NCBI RefSeq assembly: GCF_000246855.1
Contig: NC_016609.1
Location: 7,142,744 to 7,206,743 of the forward strand
Direction of reading: 5' to 3'
From: Niastella koreensis GR20-10
Lineage (GTDB): Bacteria; Bacteroidota; Bacteroidia; Chitinophagales; Chitinophagaceae
Length of the DNA: 64,000 bases
A program made the position numbers and the translations under genes. Numbering within the stretch: position 1 is the first letter of the stretch; every line of letters starts with the position of its first letter. Shown here in pieces: positions 27,941 through 37,582 of the stretch. Below the pieces are notes generated by a model. That model was not told the origin of the DNA and made no database searches. It worked only from the letters and a program-made list of their open reading frames with translations.

Positions 27941-28612
27941 TTATTGTCGCTTTATAAGGGTAGCCTTTATAATACGCACATCCTCAACCGGGCGGTTACT
28001 TTCGCCCACGGGTACGGCAGCGATGCTGTCAATTACGTCAAGCCCCTTTATCACTTCCCCAAACACGGTATACTTTGTATCGAGCGAAGGGGAACCTCCA
28101 AGGGTTTTAAATACCTCGCGATGTGCTTCAGGGATCTTATACCCATTTAACCGGGCCTCCACCTGGTTCAGGTCAGCATCGTCATATACCCTTCCCTGCA
28201 CAATGAAAAACTGGCTGCCGTTACTTTCCCTGGCAGGGTTTATTTCATCGGGCGTACGGGCTGCGGCCAGGGCGCCTTTTTTATGGAATAAATAAGGCTT
28301 TATTTCGGCAGGAATGGTGTAACCGGGGCTACCTCCGCCCAAATGATCGCTGGCTTTGGCAGTTTTACTTTTGGGGTCGCCGGCCTGGATCATAAACTGC
28401 TGCATAACCCGGTGAAATAATAACCCATCGTAATAATGCTGGTTAACCAGTTTTATAAAATTGTCGCGATGCAAAGGCGTAGAATCCGATAACCTGATGA
28501 CCATGGTACCTTTGGAGGTCACCAGCTCTACATCTTTATTCAGATCGCCTTTTTTTACCTGGTAGGGATGGTACAGAAACAGGGATACGAGTAGTACTAG
28601 TAGTTTATTCAT
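27941..28612 (-). CDS. Exported cyclophilin-type peptidyl-prolyl isomerase
   Basis: A 223-residue cyclophilin with a short hydrophobic N-terminal signal (MNKLLVLLVSLFLYHP). The core is visible: LHRDNFIKLVNQHYYDGLLFHRV, then FMIQAGDPKS, the active-site area NGSQFFIVQG, and TVFGEVIKGLDVIDSI. An insertion of about 45 residues between the GDP block and the SQFF block is usual for Bacteroidota periplasmic members. It speeds cis-trans isomerisation of proline bonds in exported proteins. It is single, with a repeat array upstream. Confidence 0.95.
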   Translation of the reverse strand: MNKLLVLLVSLFLYHPYQVKKGDLNKDVELVTSKGTMVIRLSDSTPLHRDNFIKLVNQHYYDGLLFHRVMQQFMIQAGDPKSKTAKASDHLGGGSPGYTIPAEIKPYLFHKKGALAAARTPDEINPARESNGSQFFIVQGRVYDDADLNQVEARLNGYKIPEAHREVFKTLGGSPSLDTKYTVFGEVIKGLDVIDSIAAVPVGESNRPVEDVRIIKATLIKRQ

Positions 28613-28636
28613 AAGTAGTATGATTTGTGTCCAAAC

Positions 28637-28763
28637 GAGCTAATGTGATAATTCGATAATGTGATAATTTGATAATGAATACAAGACCGAAATCCAAGAA
28701 TTACGCATATTGGAAGACTTTCCGAAATTCAGGACCCCCCATTATCGAATTAGCTAATTATGC
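28637..28763. repeat. AT-rich word array, copy 1
   Basis: The left part is made of TAATGTGATAAT/CGATAATG words (28639-28678), the middle contains TTCCGAAATTCAGGACCCC, and the right part is the reverse complement of the left words (CATTATCGAATTAGCTAATT). Bases 28647-28669 recur exactly at 29653-29675 in copy 3, which also repeats the TTCCGAAAT-C-GG-CCCC middle. Confidence 0.75.
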
Positions 28764-29108
28764 TTAGAACTCCTGTTGGTCAAAATACAAAAGAATATGA
28801 TCTTTTAAAAAATTCTCCTGTTCGGGCAGGTTCATTACAGGCAGGGCCTTTAACTGCCTGAAATGTGGCCAGCCTTCTTCATCCACCCCTTCCAGTTCGT
28901 AATAGCCGCTTTGCGACAGCAACGAACAGGTAGCAATATGCATCAGGTCCTGCTTTTGTTCCTTGGTAAACTTTGCCTTTATATCGCCAAATTCCTGAAT
29001 ACCTATTAAAAATAAAATGGTTTCCATGTCTGGTTTTTTGCCAAATCGTTCCATCAGCTTTTCTTCCAGCTTCCACCAACGGGTTTGTAAATCGTCATTT
29101 GCCTGCAT
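28764..29108 (-). CDS. Conserved-looking hypothetical protein, 114 residues
   Basis: A small soluble, acidic protein. It contains RWWKLEEKLMERFGKKPDMETILFLIGIQEFG, probably helical, and later YELEGVDEEGWPHFRQL. No signal peptide or membrane segment. It reads like a genuine gene (regular codon use, its own perfect -7 box 4 bases before ATG), and proteins of this style occur across Bacteroidota. I cannot name a function. It is divergent from the GNAT gene across an AT-rich array. Confidence 0.75.
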   Translation of the reverse strand: MQANDDLQTRWWKLEEKLMERFGKKPDMETILFLIGIQEFGDIKAKFTKEQKQDLMHIATCSLLSQSGYYELEGVDEEGWPHFRQLKALPVMNLPEQENFLKDHILLYFDQQEF

Positions 29109-29112
29109 GCCG

Positions 29113-29120
29113 CAAAGTTA
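29113..29120 (-). promoter_or_regulatory. -7 box (TAACTTTG) abutting the 114-residue protein gene
   Basis: Minus-strand TAACTTTG ends only 4 bases before the ATG at 29108, so the transcript is expected to be leaderless. Confidence 0.65.
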
Positions 29121-29200
29121 ATGTGATAATGTGATAATTAGCTAATGTGATAATAAGCCAGTATTAGCACATTGGCAAATTAGCATATTAGCTAATTTTG
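29118..29200. repeat. AT-rich word array, copy 2 (left flank of GNAT gene)
   Basis: TAATGTGATAAT and TTAGCTAATT words. Bases 29127-29154 are the exact reverse complement of 29712-29739 on the other side of the GNAT gene (28 bp). The right end merges with the GNAT -7 promoter box. Confidence 0.8.
29193..29200 (+). promoter_or_regulatory. -7 box (TAATTTTG) abutting the GNAT gene
   Basis: A perfect TAnnTTTG match formed by the last word of the repeat array, ending 5 bases before the ATG. Confidence 0.6.
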
Positions 29201-29205
29201 CTCTT

Positions 29206-29649
29206 ATGATTTGGCATAAAGACGACTACACCATCAGTACCGACAAAACAGCCCTGTCACTTGAATATATTCACCAATACCTTTCTGAGCAATCCTATTG
29301 GGCGAAAGGAATACCCCTGCATACCGTAAAAAAATCAATTGATGGCTCCATCTGTTTTGGTGTTTATAAAGGCGCTCAAATGGTGGGGTTTGCCCGGGTA
29401 ATAAGCGATAACGCCACCTTTGGTTACCTGGCCGATGTATTTATTGATGAAGCCCACCGCGGTCGGGGCCTTAGCAAATGGCTGATGGAGGTGATACTTT
29501 CACATCCCGACCTGCAGGGTTTACGCCGCTTTATGCTGGCTACCCGCGATGCGCATGGCCTGTATCGACAGTTCGACTTTAAAGAACTGCCCAATCCCGA
29601 ATACATGCTGGCGATTGTTAAACCAGACATATACAAATCAATTAGCTAA
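29206..29649 (+). CDS. GNAT-family N-acetyltransferase
   Basis: 147 residues. The GNAT core is complete: GFARVISDNATFGYLADVFIDEAHRGRGLSKWLMEVIL holds beta-strand 4 and the acetyl-CoA pyrophosphate loop (R-G-R-G-L). The last motif is LATRDAHGLYRQFDF. The family transfers acetyl from acetyl-CoA to an amine; the acceptor here is unknown. It is a single gene, promoted from the repeat array. It is enclosed by 28-bp perfect inverted repeats (29127-29154 and 29712-29739), which raises the question of cassette-like movement. Confidence 0.92.
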   Translation: MIWHKDDYTISTDKTALSLEYIHQYLSEQSYWAKGIPLHTVKKSIDGSICFGVYKGAQMVGFARVISDNATFGYLADVFIDEAHRGRGLSKWLMEVILSHPDLQGLRRFMLATRDAHGLYRQFDFKELPNPEYMLAIVKPDIYKSIS

Positions 29650-29741
29650 TTGGATAATTCGATAATGTGATAATTAAATACAATTCCGAAATGCGGGAAC
29701 CCCATTATCAAATTATCACATTAGCTAATTATCACATTAAC
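29640..29741. repeat. AT-rich word array, copy 3 (right flank of GNAT gene)
   Basis: The left half shares an exact 23-mer with copy 1 (29653-29675 = 28647-28669). The middle TTCCGAAATGCGGGAACCCC (29684-29703) matches copy 1 with few differences. The right half is reverse-complementary to the left words and to copy 2. As RNA it would fold into a long AU-rich hairpin. Confidence 0.75.
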
Positions 29742-29742
29742 C

Positions 29743-29750
29743 TATCTTTG
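29743..29750 (+). promoter_or_regulatory. -7 promoter box (TATCTTTG) of serS
   Basis: A perfect TAnnTTTG followed by CGC, 17 bases before the serS ATG. Confidence 0.65.
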
Positions 29751-29767
29751 CGCAAACCTGATTTCAC

Positions 29768-31039
29768 ATGTTACAGATCGCATTTATTCGACAAAACACG
29801 GCGCTGGTAAAGGAACGACTGGCTATAAAGAATTTCAAGGACCTTGATCTGGTAGATGAGATCATATCCCTGGACGATAACCGGAAAAAATTGCAGCTTG
29901 AATTTGATACTACCCAGTCAAAGGTAAATGCAGCATCCAAAGAGATCGGGCAATTAATGGCAAAGGGACAAAAAGAAACCGCTGACACCTATAAACAGGA
30001 AGTGGCTGCTTTAAAATCAACCTTGCAACCCATAGCCGATCAGTTGGCAGAAACAGAGAAAAAGTTGCAGGACCAGATTGTAAAACTGCCCAACCTGCCC
30101 TCTGAAAAAGTACCACCCGGCAAAACACCTGAAGATAATATTACCATCAGGGAAGGCGGCCAAAAGCCAACCCTGCATGCTGGTGCTGTTCCGCATTGGG
30201 ACCTCACAAAAAAATATAACCTCATAGATTTTGAGCTGGGCAATAAAATTACCGGTAGTGGTTTCCCTGTATATATTGGCAAAGGCGCCAAATTGCAACG
30301 GGCGCTCATTGCGTATTTTTTAGACTATAATACCAATGCCGGTTATAAAGAATTTATGCCGCCGCATATGGTAAATGAAGCATCTGCTTTTGGTACCGGT
30401 CAGTTGCCCGATAAAGAAGGACAGATGTATTTTGTTACCGAAGACAATTTTTACCTGATACCTACAGCCGAAGTACCGGTTACCAATATTTACCGCGACG
30501 AATTATTAAAGGAAACCGATCTGCCTGTTAAGATGACAGCCTACACGCCCTGTTTCCGCCGCGAAGCTGGTAGTTATGGTAAAGATGTACGTGGTTTGAA
30601 CCGCCTGCACCAGTTCGATAAAGTAGAAGTTGTACAGATCGTTCACCCCGATAAAAGCTACGATGTACTGGAAGAAATGGTAGCCCATGTTGAAACATTG
30701 CTGCAATCGCTCAACCTGCCCTATCGTATTCTGAAATTGTGCGGTGGCGATATGGGGTTTGCATCTGCCCTTACCTACGATTTTGAAGTTTACAGCGCCG
30801 CACAGCAAAGATGGCTGGAGGTTAGTTCTGTATCGAATTTTGAGGCTTACCAAACCAACCGGATGAAAATACGGTTTAAAGATGCCAATGGTAAAAATCA
30901 ACTGGTGCACTCATTAAACGGCAGTTCTCTGGCACTACCAAGAATAGTTGCCTGCTTACTGGAAAACCATCAAACCGAAACTGGTATTCAGTTACCGGCT
31001 GTACTGCACAGTTATTTCGGCGCATCAGTGATCAACTGA
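29768..31039 (+). CDS. serS: Serine--tRNA ligase
   Basis: 423 residues, complete. The N-terminal coiled-coil arm that holds the long variable arm of tRNA-Ser spans about residues 25-110. Class II motif 2 (FRREAGSYGKDVRGLNRLHQF) and motif 3 (region ending LPRIVACLLENHQ) are intact, as is the TAEVPVTN serine-binding segment. It has its own promoter and a terminator after it. It supplies Ser-tRNA for translation and for selenocysteine where that exists; no sel gene is present here. Confidence 0.98.
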   Translation: MLQIAFIRQNTALVKERLAIKNFKDLDLVDEIISLDDNRKKLQLEFDTTQSKVNAASKEIGQLMAKGQKETADTYKQEVAALKSTLQPIADQLAETEKKLQDQIVKLPNLPSEKVPPGKTPEDNITIREGGQKPTLHAGAVPHWDLTKKYNLIDFELGNKITGSGFPVYIGKGAKLQRALIAYFLDYNTNAGYKEFMPPHMVNEASAFGTGQLPDKEGQMYFVTEDNFYLIPTAEVPVTNIYRDELLKETDLPVKMTAYTPCFRREAGSYGKDVRGLNRLHQFDKVEVVQIVHPDKSYDVLEEMVAHVETLLQSLNLPYRILKLCGGDMGFASALTYDFEVYSAAQQRWLEVSSVSNFEAYQTNRMKIRFKDANGKNQLVHSLNGSSLALPRIVACLLENHQTETGIQLPAVLHSYFGASVIN

Positions 31040-31090
31040 TAACTACACACGACATATCTCTTCAAGTTATATTAACTTAAAAATTTGCTA

Positions 31091-31125
31091 AAGGAAGTAC
31101 ATACCACTATGTATTTCCTTTTTTG
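31091..31125 (+). terminator. serS terminator
   Basis: A 13-bp stem with one wobble (31091-31103 with 31108-31120), CCAC loop, then T-run TTTT. Confidence 0.85.
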
Positions 31126-31164
31126 TTTTACATATTTGCGGTACCAAAAACCAAAGTATTTTAT

Positions 31165-31830
31165 ATGAAACAAAGAATTGTACTCTCTCTCGTTTTCGTT
31201 TGCGCATTTATGGTAACTACCCGGGCCCAGATCAGCAAAGGCGCTGTTTGGGTAGGCGGCAGTATTGGCTATAACCAAACAAAACAAGACCCCGGTATTT
31301 ACAATGGTAAGCCTTACAAAACCACTACCCTCACTATTAATCCATCAATAGGAACGGCTGTTAAGGATAACCTGGTTGTAGGTATTGAGTTATTGTATAA
31401 CCAAATCAAAACAGAAAACGACGGTAATTCTGTAAAAAGTAAAACCAACGCCTACGGTGGTGGAGTTTTTGTACGTAAATATTTTCCGGTTATTACCCGT
31501 TTATACATTTTTGGCGACGCCAATGCTGCATACGCCGCCACCAAGAATGATAGAACACTGTCTACCGGTACTAACCCGATAGTAGTAACCGCTAAGGGCG
31601 GAATTACTTCAGTTGGCATAACCCCGGGCATTGCCTTTGCTGTAAGTAAAAAATTCATGTTGGAAACTTCACTTAACAACCTGTTTAGTGTGGCTTATAC
31701 AAGTACTAAAACCACCGGTCCTACCGATTATTACAAATCAAAATCATCTCAGTTTGCTGCCGGCGTTTTCGCAGATGGCAAAGCTCAGTTCAATATCGGT
31801 GTCCGCTTTTTGCTAGGCAATAAAGGATAA
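31165..31830 (+). CDS. Outer-membrane beta-barrel protein
   Basis: 221 residues from ATG 31165 (MKQRIVLSLVFVCAFMVTTRAQ, a good signal peptide). The longer frame from 31123 overlaps the serS terminator region and lacks a signal. The mature part is about eight amphipathic strands with G-Y-N and aromatic girdle residues, ending in FNIGVRFLLGNKG. It resembles the OmpX/OprF-barrel family of small porin-like proteins. It is monocistronic, between two terminators. Function unknown beyond the membrane role. Confidence 0.85.
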   Translation: MKQRIVLSLVFVCAFMVTTRAQISKGAVWVGGSIGYNQTKQDPGIYNGKPYKTTTLTINPSIGTAVKDNLVVGIELLYNQIKTENDGNSVKSKTNAYGGGVFVRKYFPVITRLYIFGDANAAYAATKNDRTLSTGTNPIVVTAKGGITSVGITPGIAFAVSKKFMLETSLNNLFSVAYTSTKTTGPTDYYKSKSSQFAAGVFADGKAQFNIGVRFLLGNKG

Positions 31831-31850
31831 AATATTTTCACCTTCAGAAA

Positions 31851-31877
31851 GGCCCGCCATCGATGGCGGGCCATTTT
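31851..31877 (+). terminator. Terminator after the beta-barrel gene
   Basis: A GC-rich perfect stem (GGCCCGCCAT/ATGGCGGGCC) followed by TTTTT. Confidence 0.88.
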
Positions 31878-32004
31878 TATTTCACCCGCAAAAAGCTGCA
31901 AATAATTATATTAAGGATCAGGTAGTTATCATGCTCCATATTAATTTAAAACAATTCGTTAAACTTTTAACAAACGGGGTGGTCACAGGGCAAATCGCCC
32001 AGTA

Positions 32005-33462
32005 ATGATTGTAACACCCCAGTTGAAAAATCAACACCTTTTATGGCGCGCCGGCTTTGGCCCTATGGCTGAAGAATACCAGCAACTGGCAACCGCCACA
32101 AATAAATCCTACATTAATTCCCTGTTTAAAGCTTCTGCCAAAGGCCCCGAAATGATAGATGTGGCCGATAACGCCTTCAAAGGGCTTATGATGGGCGTAA
32201 AGGAAGTAAGCAATGCGCAAAAGCGCGACCTGGATGAGGGCCAGCGCCGAAAAATGCGCCAGCAGTCAAGGGAGGATATTAAAAGCCTCAACATTACCTG
32301 GCTGAACCAGATGGTGAACAGCGAACAGCAACTACGCGAAAAGATGGCCCTCTTCTGGCATGGGCATTTTGCCAGCCGCAATCTTAATATTCTTTACCAA
32401 CAACAATTACTGGATATCATCCGTCAAAACGCCCTGGGTAATTTTGGCGATCTGCTGCGCGAAGTGAGCAAAAGTGCCTCCATGCTCAACTTCCTCAACA
32501 ACAATCAAAACAAAAAAGGCCACCCCAACGAGAACTTTGCCCGTGAAGTAATGGAGTTGTTTACCATGGGACGTGGCAACTATACCGAGAATGATATAAA
32601 AGAAGCTGCCCGCGCCTTTACCGGCTGGGGCGCTAACATAAGCGGTGAATTTGCATTCAGAAAGTTCCAGCACGATGATGGCGAAAAGACCGTATTAGGC
32701 AAAACCGGTAATTACGATGGCGATGATGTATTGAACATTTTACTGGAACACAAACAAACCGCTACTTACATTACCCGCAAAATATACCGCTATTTCGTAA
32801 ACGATGTGCCCGATGAAGCGCATGTAACGTGGCTGGCTGATCGCTTTTACCACAACTACGATATTAAAGAGTTGATGAAGGACATCTTTACCAGCGATTG
32901 GTTTTACGATGCCAAAAACATTGGCTGCCGGATAAAATCACCTGTTGAACTCATCGTTGGTATTCGCCGGGCATTGCCCATGAAGCTGGAAAATGAACAG
33001 GTGCAATTATTATTACAACGGTTACTGGGTCAGGTCTTATTCTACCCACCCAACGTGGCCGGCTGGCCAGGTGGTAAAAACTGGATCGATAGTTCTTCCC
33101 TGATGTTCCGCCTGCGCATTCCACAATTAATTTCTGATAATGATGAAGTAGGCCTTGCGCCCAAAGACGATGACGACCAAATGATGGGCATGAAAGACAT
33201 GGCCGGAAAAGGTATGGGTAAAATGGGCAAAAAAGGCGGACAGGTTATTTCTGCAGCAGTTGACTGGGAAACCTATTTAAACAAGTTTGAAAAAGTTCCG
33301 CGCGAAAAATTATTGAGTGCAATCTCAGGCATCCTTATACAGGGCGCTACCCCGGTTGATGAAAAAATATTAAGTAAGTATGTAGATTCATCAAGCAGGG
33401 AAAGCTACATTAAAAGCGCTACGATACAATTAATGAGTACTCCTGAATACCAGTTGTGTTAA
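32005..33462 (+). CDS. DUF1800 domain protein
   Basis: A 485-residue protein of the DUF1800 family, usually encoded next to a DUF1501 protein, as here. Visible family blocks: HLLWRAGFGP at the N-terminus, WLNQMVNSEQQLREKMALFWHGHFA, NENFAREVMELFTMG, EAARAFTGW, FRKFQHDDGEKTVLGKTG, and FYPPNVAGWPGGKNWID. No signal peptide is obvious. Residues about 387-412 form a low-complexity Asp/Met/Gly/Lys insertion (DDDDQMMGMKDMAGKGMGK) that looks flexible or metal-binding. The role of the family is not established; links to cell-surface or redox proteins have been suggested. It probably shares a transcript with the next gene. Confidence 0.92.
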   Translation: MIVTPQLKNQHLLWRAGFGPMAEEYQQLATATNKSYINSLFKASAKGPEMIDVADNAFKGLMMGVKEVSNAQKRDLDEGQRRKMRQQSREDIKSLNITWLNQMVNSEQQLREKMALFWHGHFASRNLNILYQQQLLDIIRQNALGNFGDLLREVSKSASMLNFLNNNQNKKGHPNENFAREVMELFTMGRGNYTENDIKEAARAFTGWGANISGEFAFRKFQHDDGEKTVLGKTGNYDGDDVLNILLEHKQTATYITRKIYRYFVNDVPDEAHVTWLADRFYHNYDIKELMKDIFTSDWFYDAKNIGCRIKSPVELIVGIRRALPMKLENEQVQLLLQRLLGQVLFYPPNVAGWPGGKNWIDSSSLMFRLRIPQLISDNDEVGLAPKDDDDQMMGMKDMAGKGMGKMGKKGGQVISAAVDWETYLNKFEKVPREKLLSAISGILIQGATPVDEKILSKYVDSSSRESYIKSATIQLMSTPEYQLC

Positions 33463-33558
33463 TATCGAATATTGAATGTAGAACGTCGAATATCGAAGTG
33501 AGAAAGAACTATGAACCTGAAACTTAAAACTTTGAACTCGAAACTTTGAACTTATTTT
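33463..33558. repeat. Low-complexity word array between DUF1800 and DUF1501 genes
   Basis: Diverged words GAATATTGAATGTAGAA/CGTCGAATATCGAA and GAACCTGAAACTTAAAACTTTGAACTC. It separates two genes expected to be co-transcribed and has no terminator. Confidence 0.5.
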
Positions 33559-34758
33559 ATGCTTATAAAAAGAAAAGAATTTATACAACTAGGCTCACTG
33601 GCTACTGCATCCTTGATGCTGCCAAAATTTTTAAAGGCATTTGAAAAACCAGCCCTGGTTCCACCAGGAAACAAAGTGGTAGTGGTAATGCAATTAAGTG
33701 GCGGTAACGATGGGTTGAATACCGTAATACCTGTACGTAACGATATTTACTATAAATCGCGGCCCCGCCTGGGCATTACAAAAGAGCAGGCTTTATTGGT
33801 AACCGATGAAGTGGGGCTGCACCCGGCATTAACCGGTTTTAAAGACCTGTACAACGATGGCAGCCTGGGCATTCTTAACAGCGTGGGTTATCCCAATCCC
33901 GACAGATCGCACTTCAGAAGTATGGACATCTGGCACAGCGCCAGCAACAGCAATGAATATGTATATACCGGTTGGTTAGGCCGCTATCTCGATGCACAGT
34001 GTGCAGGCTGCGACAAACCAACCCAGGCACTGGAAATTGATGATGTGTTAAGTTTGGCCATGAAGGGTGAACATGTAAAAGGACTGGCCATGAAAGATCC
34101 CCGCCGGTTATTTAATTCCTCAAACGAAAAATATTTTAAGGAAGTAGCTGCCAGCCATGCTGTTGACAGCGATGAAAAACCGGTTGATTATTTATACAAA
34201 ACAATGGCCGAAACGGTAAGCAGTGCGGATTACATTTTTAAACAAAGCCGCCTTCACCCCAGCAGTACCGAATATCCTAAAACTGATATAGCTAATAGTC
34301 TGAAGACAATCGCCAGCCTTATTTTTTCCGACATCAATACCAAAGTATATTATTTATCACTGGGAAGTTTTGATACCCACGTAGGACAGGAAGGACAGCA
34401 AAAAAGATTGTTCACCGAAATGAACGATGCCATTACTGCTTTTGTAAAAGACCTTAAAAGCAATAACCGTTTTCAGGATGTAATGCTAATGACCTTTTCA
34501 GAGTTTGGCCGGCGCGTTTCACAAAACGCCAGTGGGGGTACCGATCATGGCACGGCTAATAACATGTTCCTGATAAGTGGGGGTTTACAACAAAAAGGGG
34601 TGTTAAATGCAATGCCCGATCTGGCAGATCTGCAGGAAGGCGATCTTAAATATAAAGTAGATTTCAAAAATGTATACGCAACAATCCTGAATAAGTGGCT
34701 GCAGGCAGATGATAAGAAAATATTAGGCAGCCAGTATGATTACCTGAACTTTATTTAA
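33559..34758 (+). CDS. DUF1501 domain protein (sulfatase/alkaline phosphatase-like fold)
   Basis: A 399-residue protein. The N-terminus has a Tat-like or lipophilic start (KRKEFIQLGSLATASLMLPKFLKAF). DUF1501 blocks: VVVMQLSGGNDGLNTVIP, GLHPALTGFKDLYNDGSLGILNSVGYPNPDRSHFRSMDIWHS, LGSFDTHVGQEGQQKRLFTEM, MTFSEFGRRVSQNASGGTDHGTANNMFLI. The His/Asp residues in SHFRSMD, FDTH and GGTDHG look like the metal site of the alkaline-phosphatase superfamily, to which DUF1501 is related. Substrate unknown. It pairs with the DUF1800 protein. Confidence 0.93.
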   Translation: MLIKRKEFIQLGSLATASLMLPKFLKAFEKPALVPPGNKVVVVMQLSGGNDGLNTVIPVRNDIYYKSRPRLGITKEQALLVTDEVGLHPALTGFKDLYNDGSLGILNSVGYPNPDRSHFRSMDIWHSASNSNEYVYTGWLGRYLDAQCAGCDKPTQALEIDDVLSLAMKGEHVKGLAMKDPRRLFNSSNEKYFKEVAASHAVDSDEKPVDYLYKTMAETVSSADYIFKQSRLHPSSTEYPKTDIANSLKTIASLIFSDINTKVYYLSLGSFDTHVGQEGQQKRLFTEMNDAITAFVKDLKSNNRFQDVMLMTFSEFGRRVSQNASGGTDHGTANNMFLISGGLQQKGVLNAMPDLADLQEGDLKYKVDFKNVYATILNKWLQADDKKILGSQYDYLNFI

Positions 34759-34768
34759 TCAGCCACAT

Positions 34769-34805
34769 AAGTCAAATGAGTCATATTACCTGGCTCATTT
34801 GACTT
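34769..34805. terminator. Hairpin between DUF1501 gene and convergent small gene
   Basis: A 12-bp perfect stem (AAGTCAAATGAG/CTCATTTGACTT) with a 13-base loop, ten bases after the DUF1501 stop. There is no strong U-tract on either strand, so termination is likely but weak. Confidence 0.5.
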
Positions 34806-34832
34806 ACTTCTATCTTGACTGATTCACTATTT

Positions 34833-35039
34833 TTACTCCCAGCCTTGTTTGGCAATGCCGGCTTTAATAGCTTCCAACGCTTTTGCTTCACCCAACAAAG
34901 TGGTTAATTTATTTCCTTTACCATCATGTCCCTGTGCCATATAAGCACCTTTTGCAGTTTTTGTAATTACCGCATCCTGAATAGGAACACCTTTCTCTTT
35001 TGTTTTTACGTTGTATGCAGTGAGTGTAATTTCAGACAT
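34833..35039 (-). CDS. Small hypothetical protein, 68 residues
   Basis: A short soluble protein, MSEITLTAYNVKTKEKG onward, ending KQGWE. It alternates beta-like segments (ITLTAYNVKT, AVITKTAKGAYMAQGHDGKG) and a C-terminal helix (GEAKALEAIKAGIAKQ). This is a small beta-beta-alpha pattern with regular codon use. No family recognised. It is transcribed alone toward the DUF1501 hairpin. Confidence 0.7.
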   Translation of the reverse strand: MSEITLTAYNVKTKEKGVPIQDAVITKTAKGAYMAQGHDGKGNKLTTLLGEAKALEAIKAGIAKQGWE

Positions 35040-35261
35040 AATTTGCTTCTTTTACTTGGTTAGTATAATTATAAAAAAGTTGATCTAGTCTTACAAAATC
35101 TTGGCCAGAACATTAAAACAGGGTTTAAATATACGCCTTTTTTATATACCCCTCCTTTAGCATTGATTTAGAATATGTAAAGGCCACATTAATTACAAAA
35201 CGGCTGGTAAAAATTACTTATAACTTATGGTGTCTTTACTAACGGTAGTCAATGTCTCATA

Positions 35262-35304
35262 AAATAAAATGTGCAAATGAAATTGTATTTCATTTGCACA
35301 TTTT
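35262..35304 (-). terminator. gyrB terminator
   Basis: An 18-bp perfect stem (35266-35283 with 35287-35304) and TGT loop. On the minus strand it is followed by ATTTTATTTTATG. It lies 21 bases after the gyrB stop. CACATTTTCACATTT words lie between. Confidence 0.75.
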
Positions 35305-35324
35305 CACATTTTCACATTTGCTAA

Positions 35325-37331
<2,007 letters not shown>

Positions 37332-37350
37332 TTATAAAAAATTAATCCTG

Positions 37351-37358
37351 CAAATTTA
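37351..37358 (-). promoter_or_regulatory. -7 promoter box (TAAATTTG) of gyrB
   Basis: A minus-strand perfect TAnnTTTG match 47 bases before the ATG at 37304. Confidence 0.6.
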
Positions 37359-37582
37359 CTGAAAATAAAGGGGTTTGACCTCATTTAAGGTCCCTTTTTA
37401 TGAACTTTTTTACAACCCTGAAAACCGCCAACAGCCTGTGTTTTAAGGTATATAGAACCAGGTTTTCCACATTATTTAAGAATAGTTGATAAGTTCTCCG
37501 AACCAGCCGTTTTTTGCCTGTGTATCTTTACTGCACGATATTTGATAGCTTATACAATTTTACCAGGTTATCAATTGGATTT

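Noticed and set aside
28637-29741. Insertion sequence or integron cassette around the GNAT gene
   Set aside because: No transposase, integrase, attC-like fold or target-site duplication was seen; only the repeats themselves are supported.
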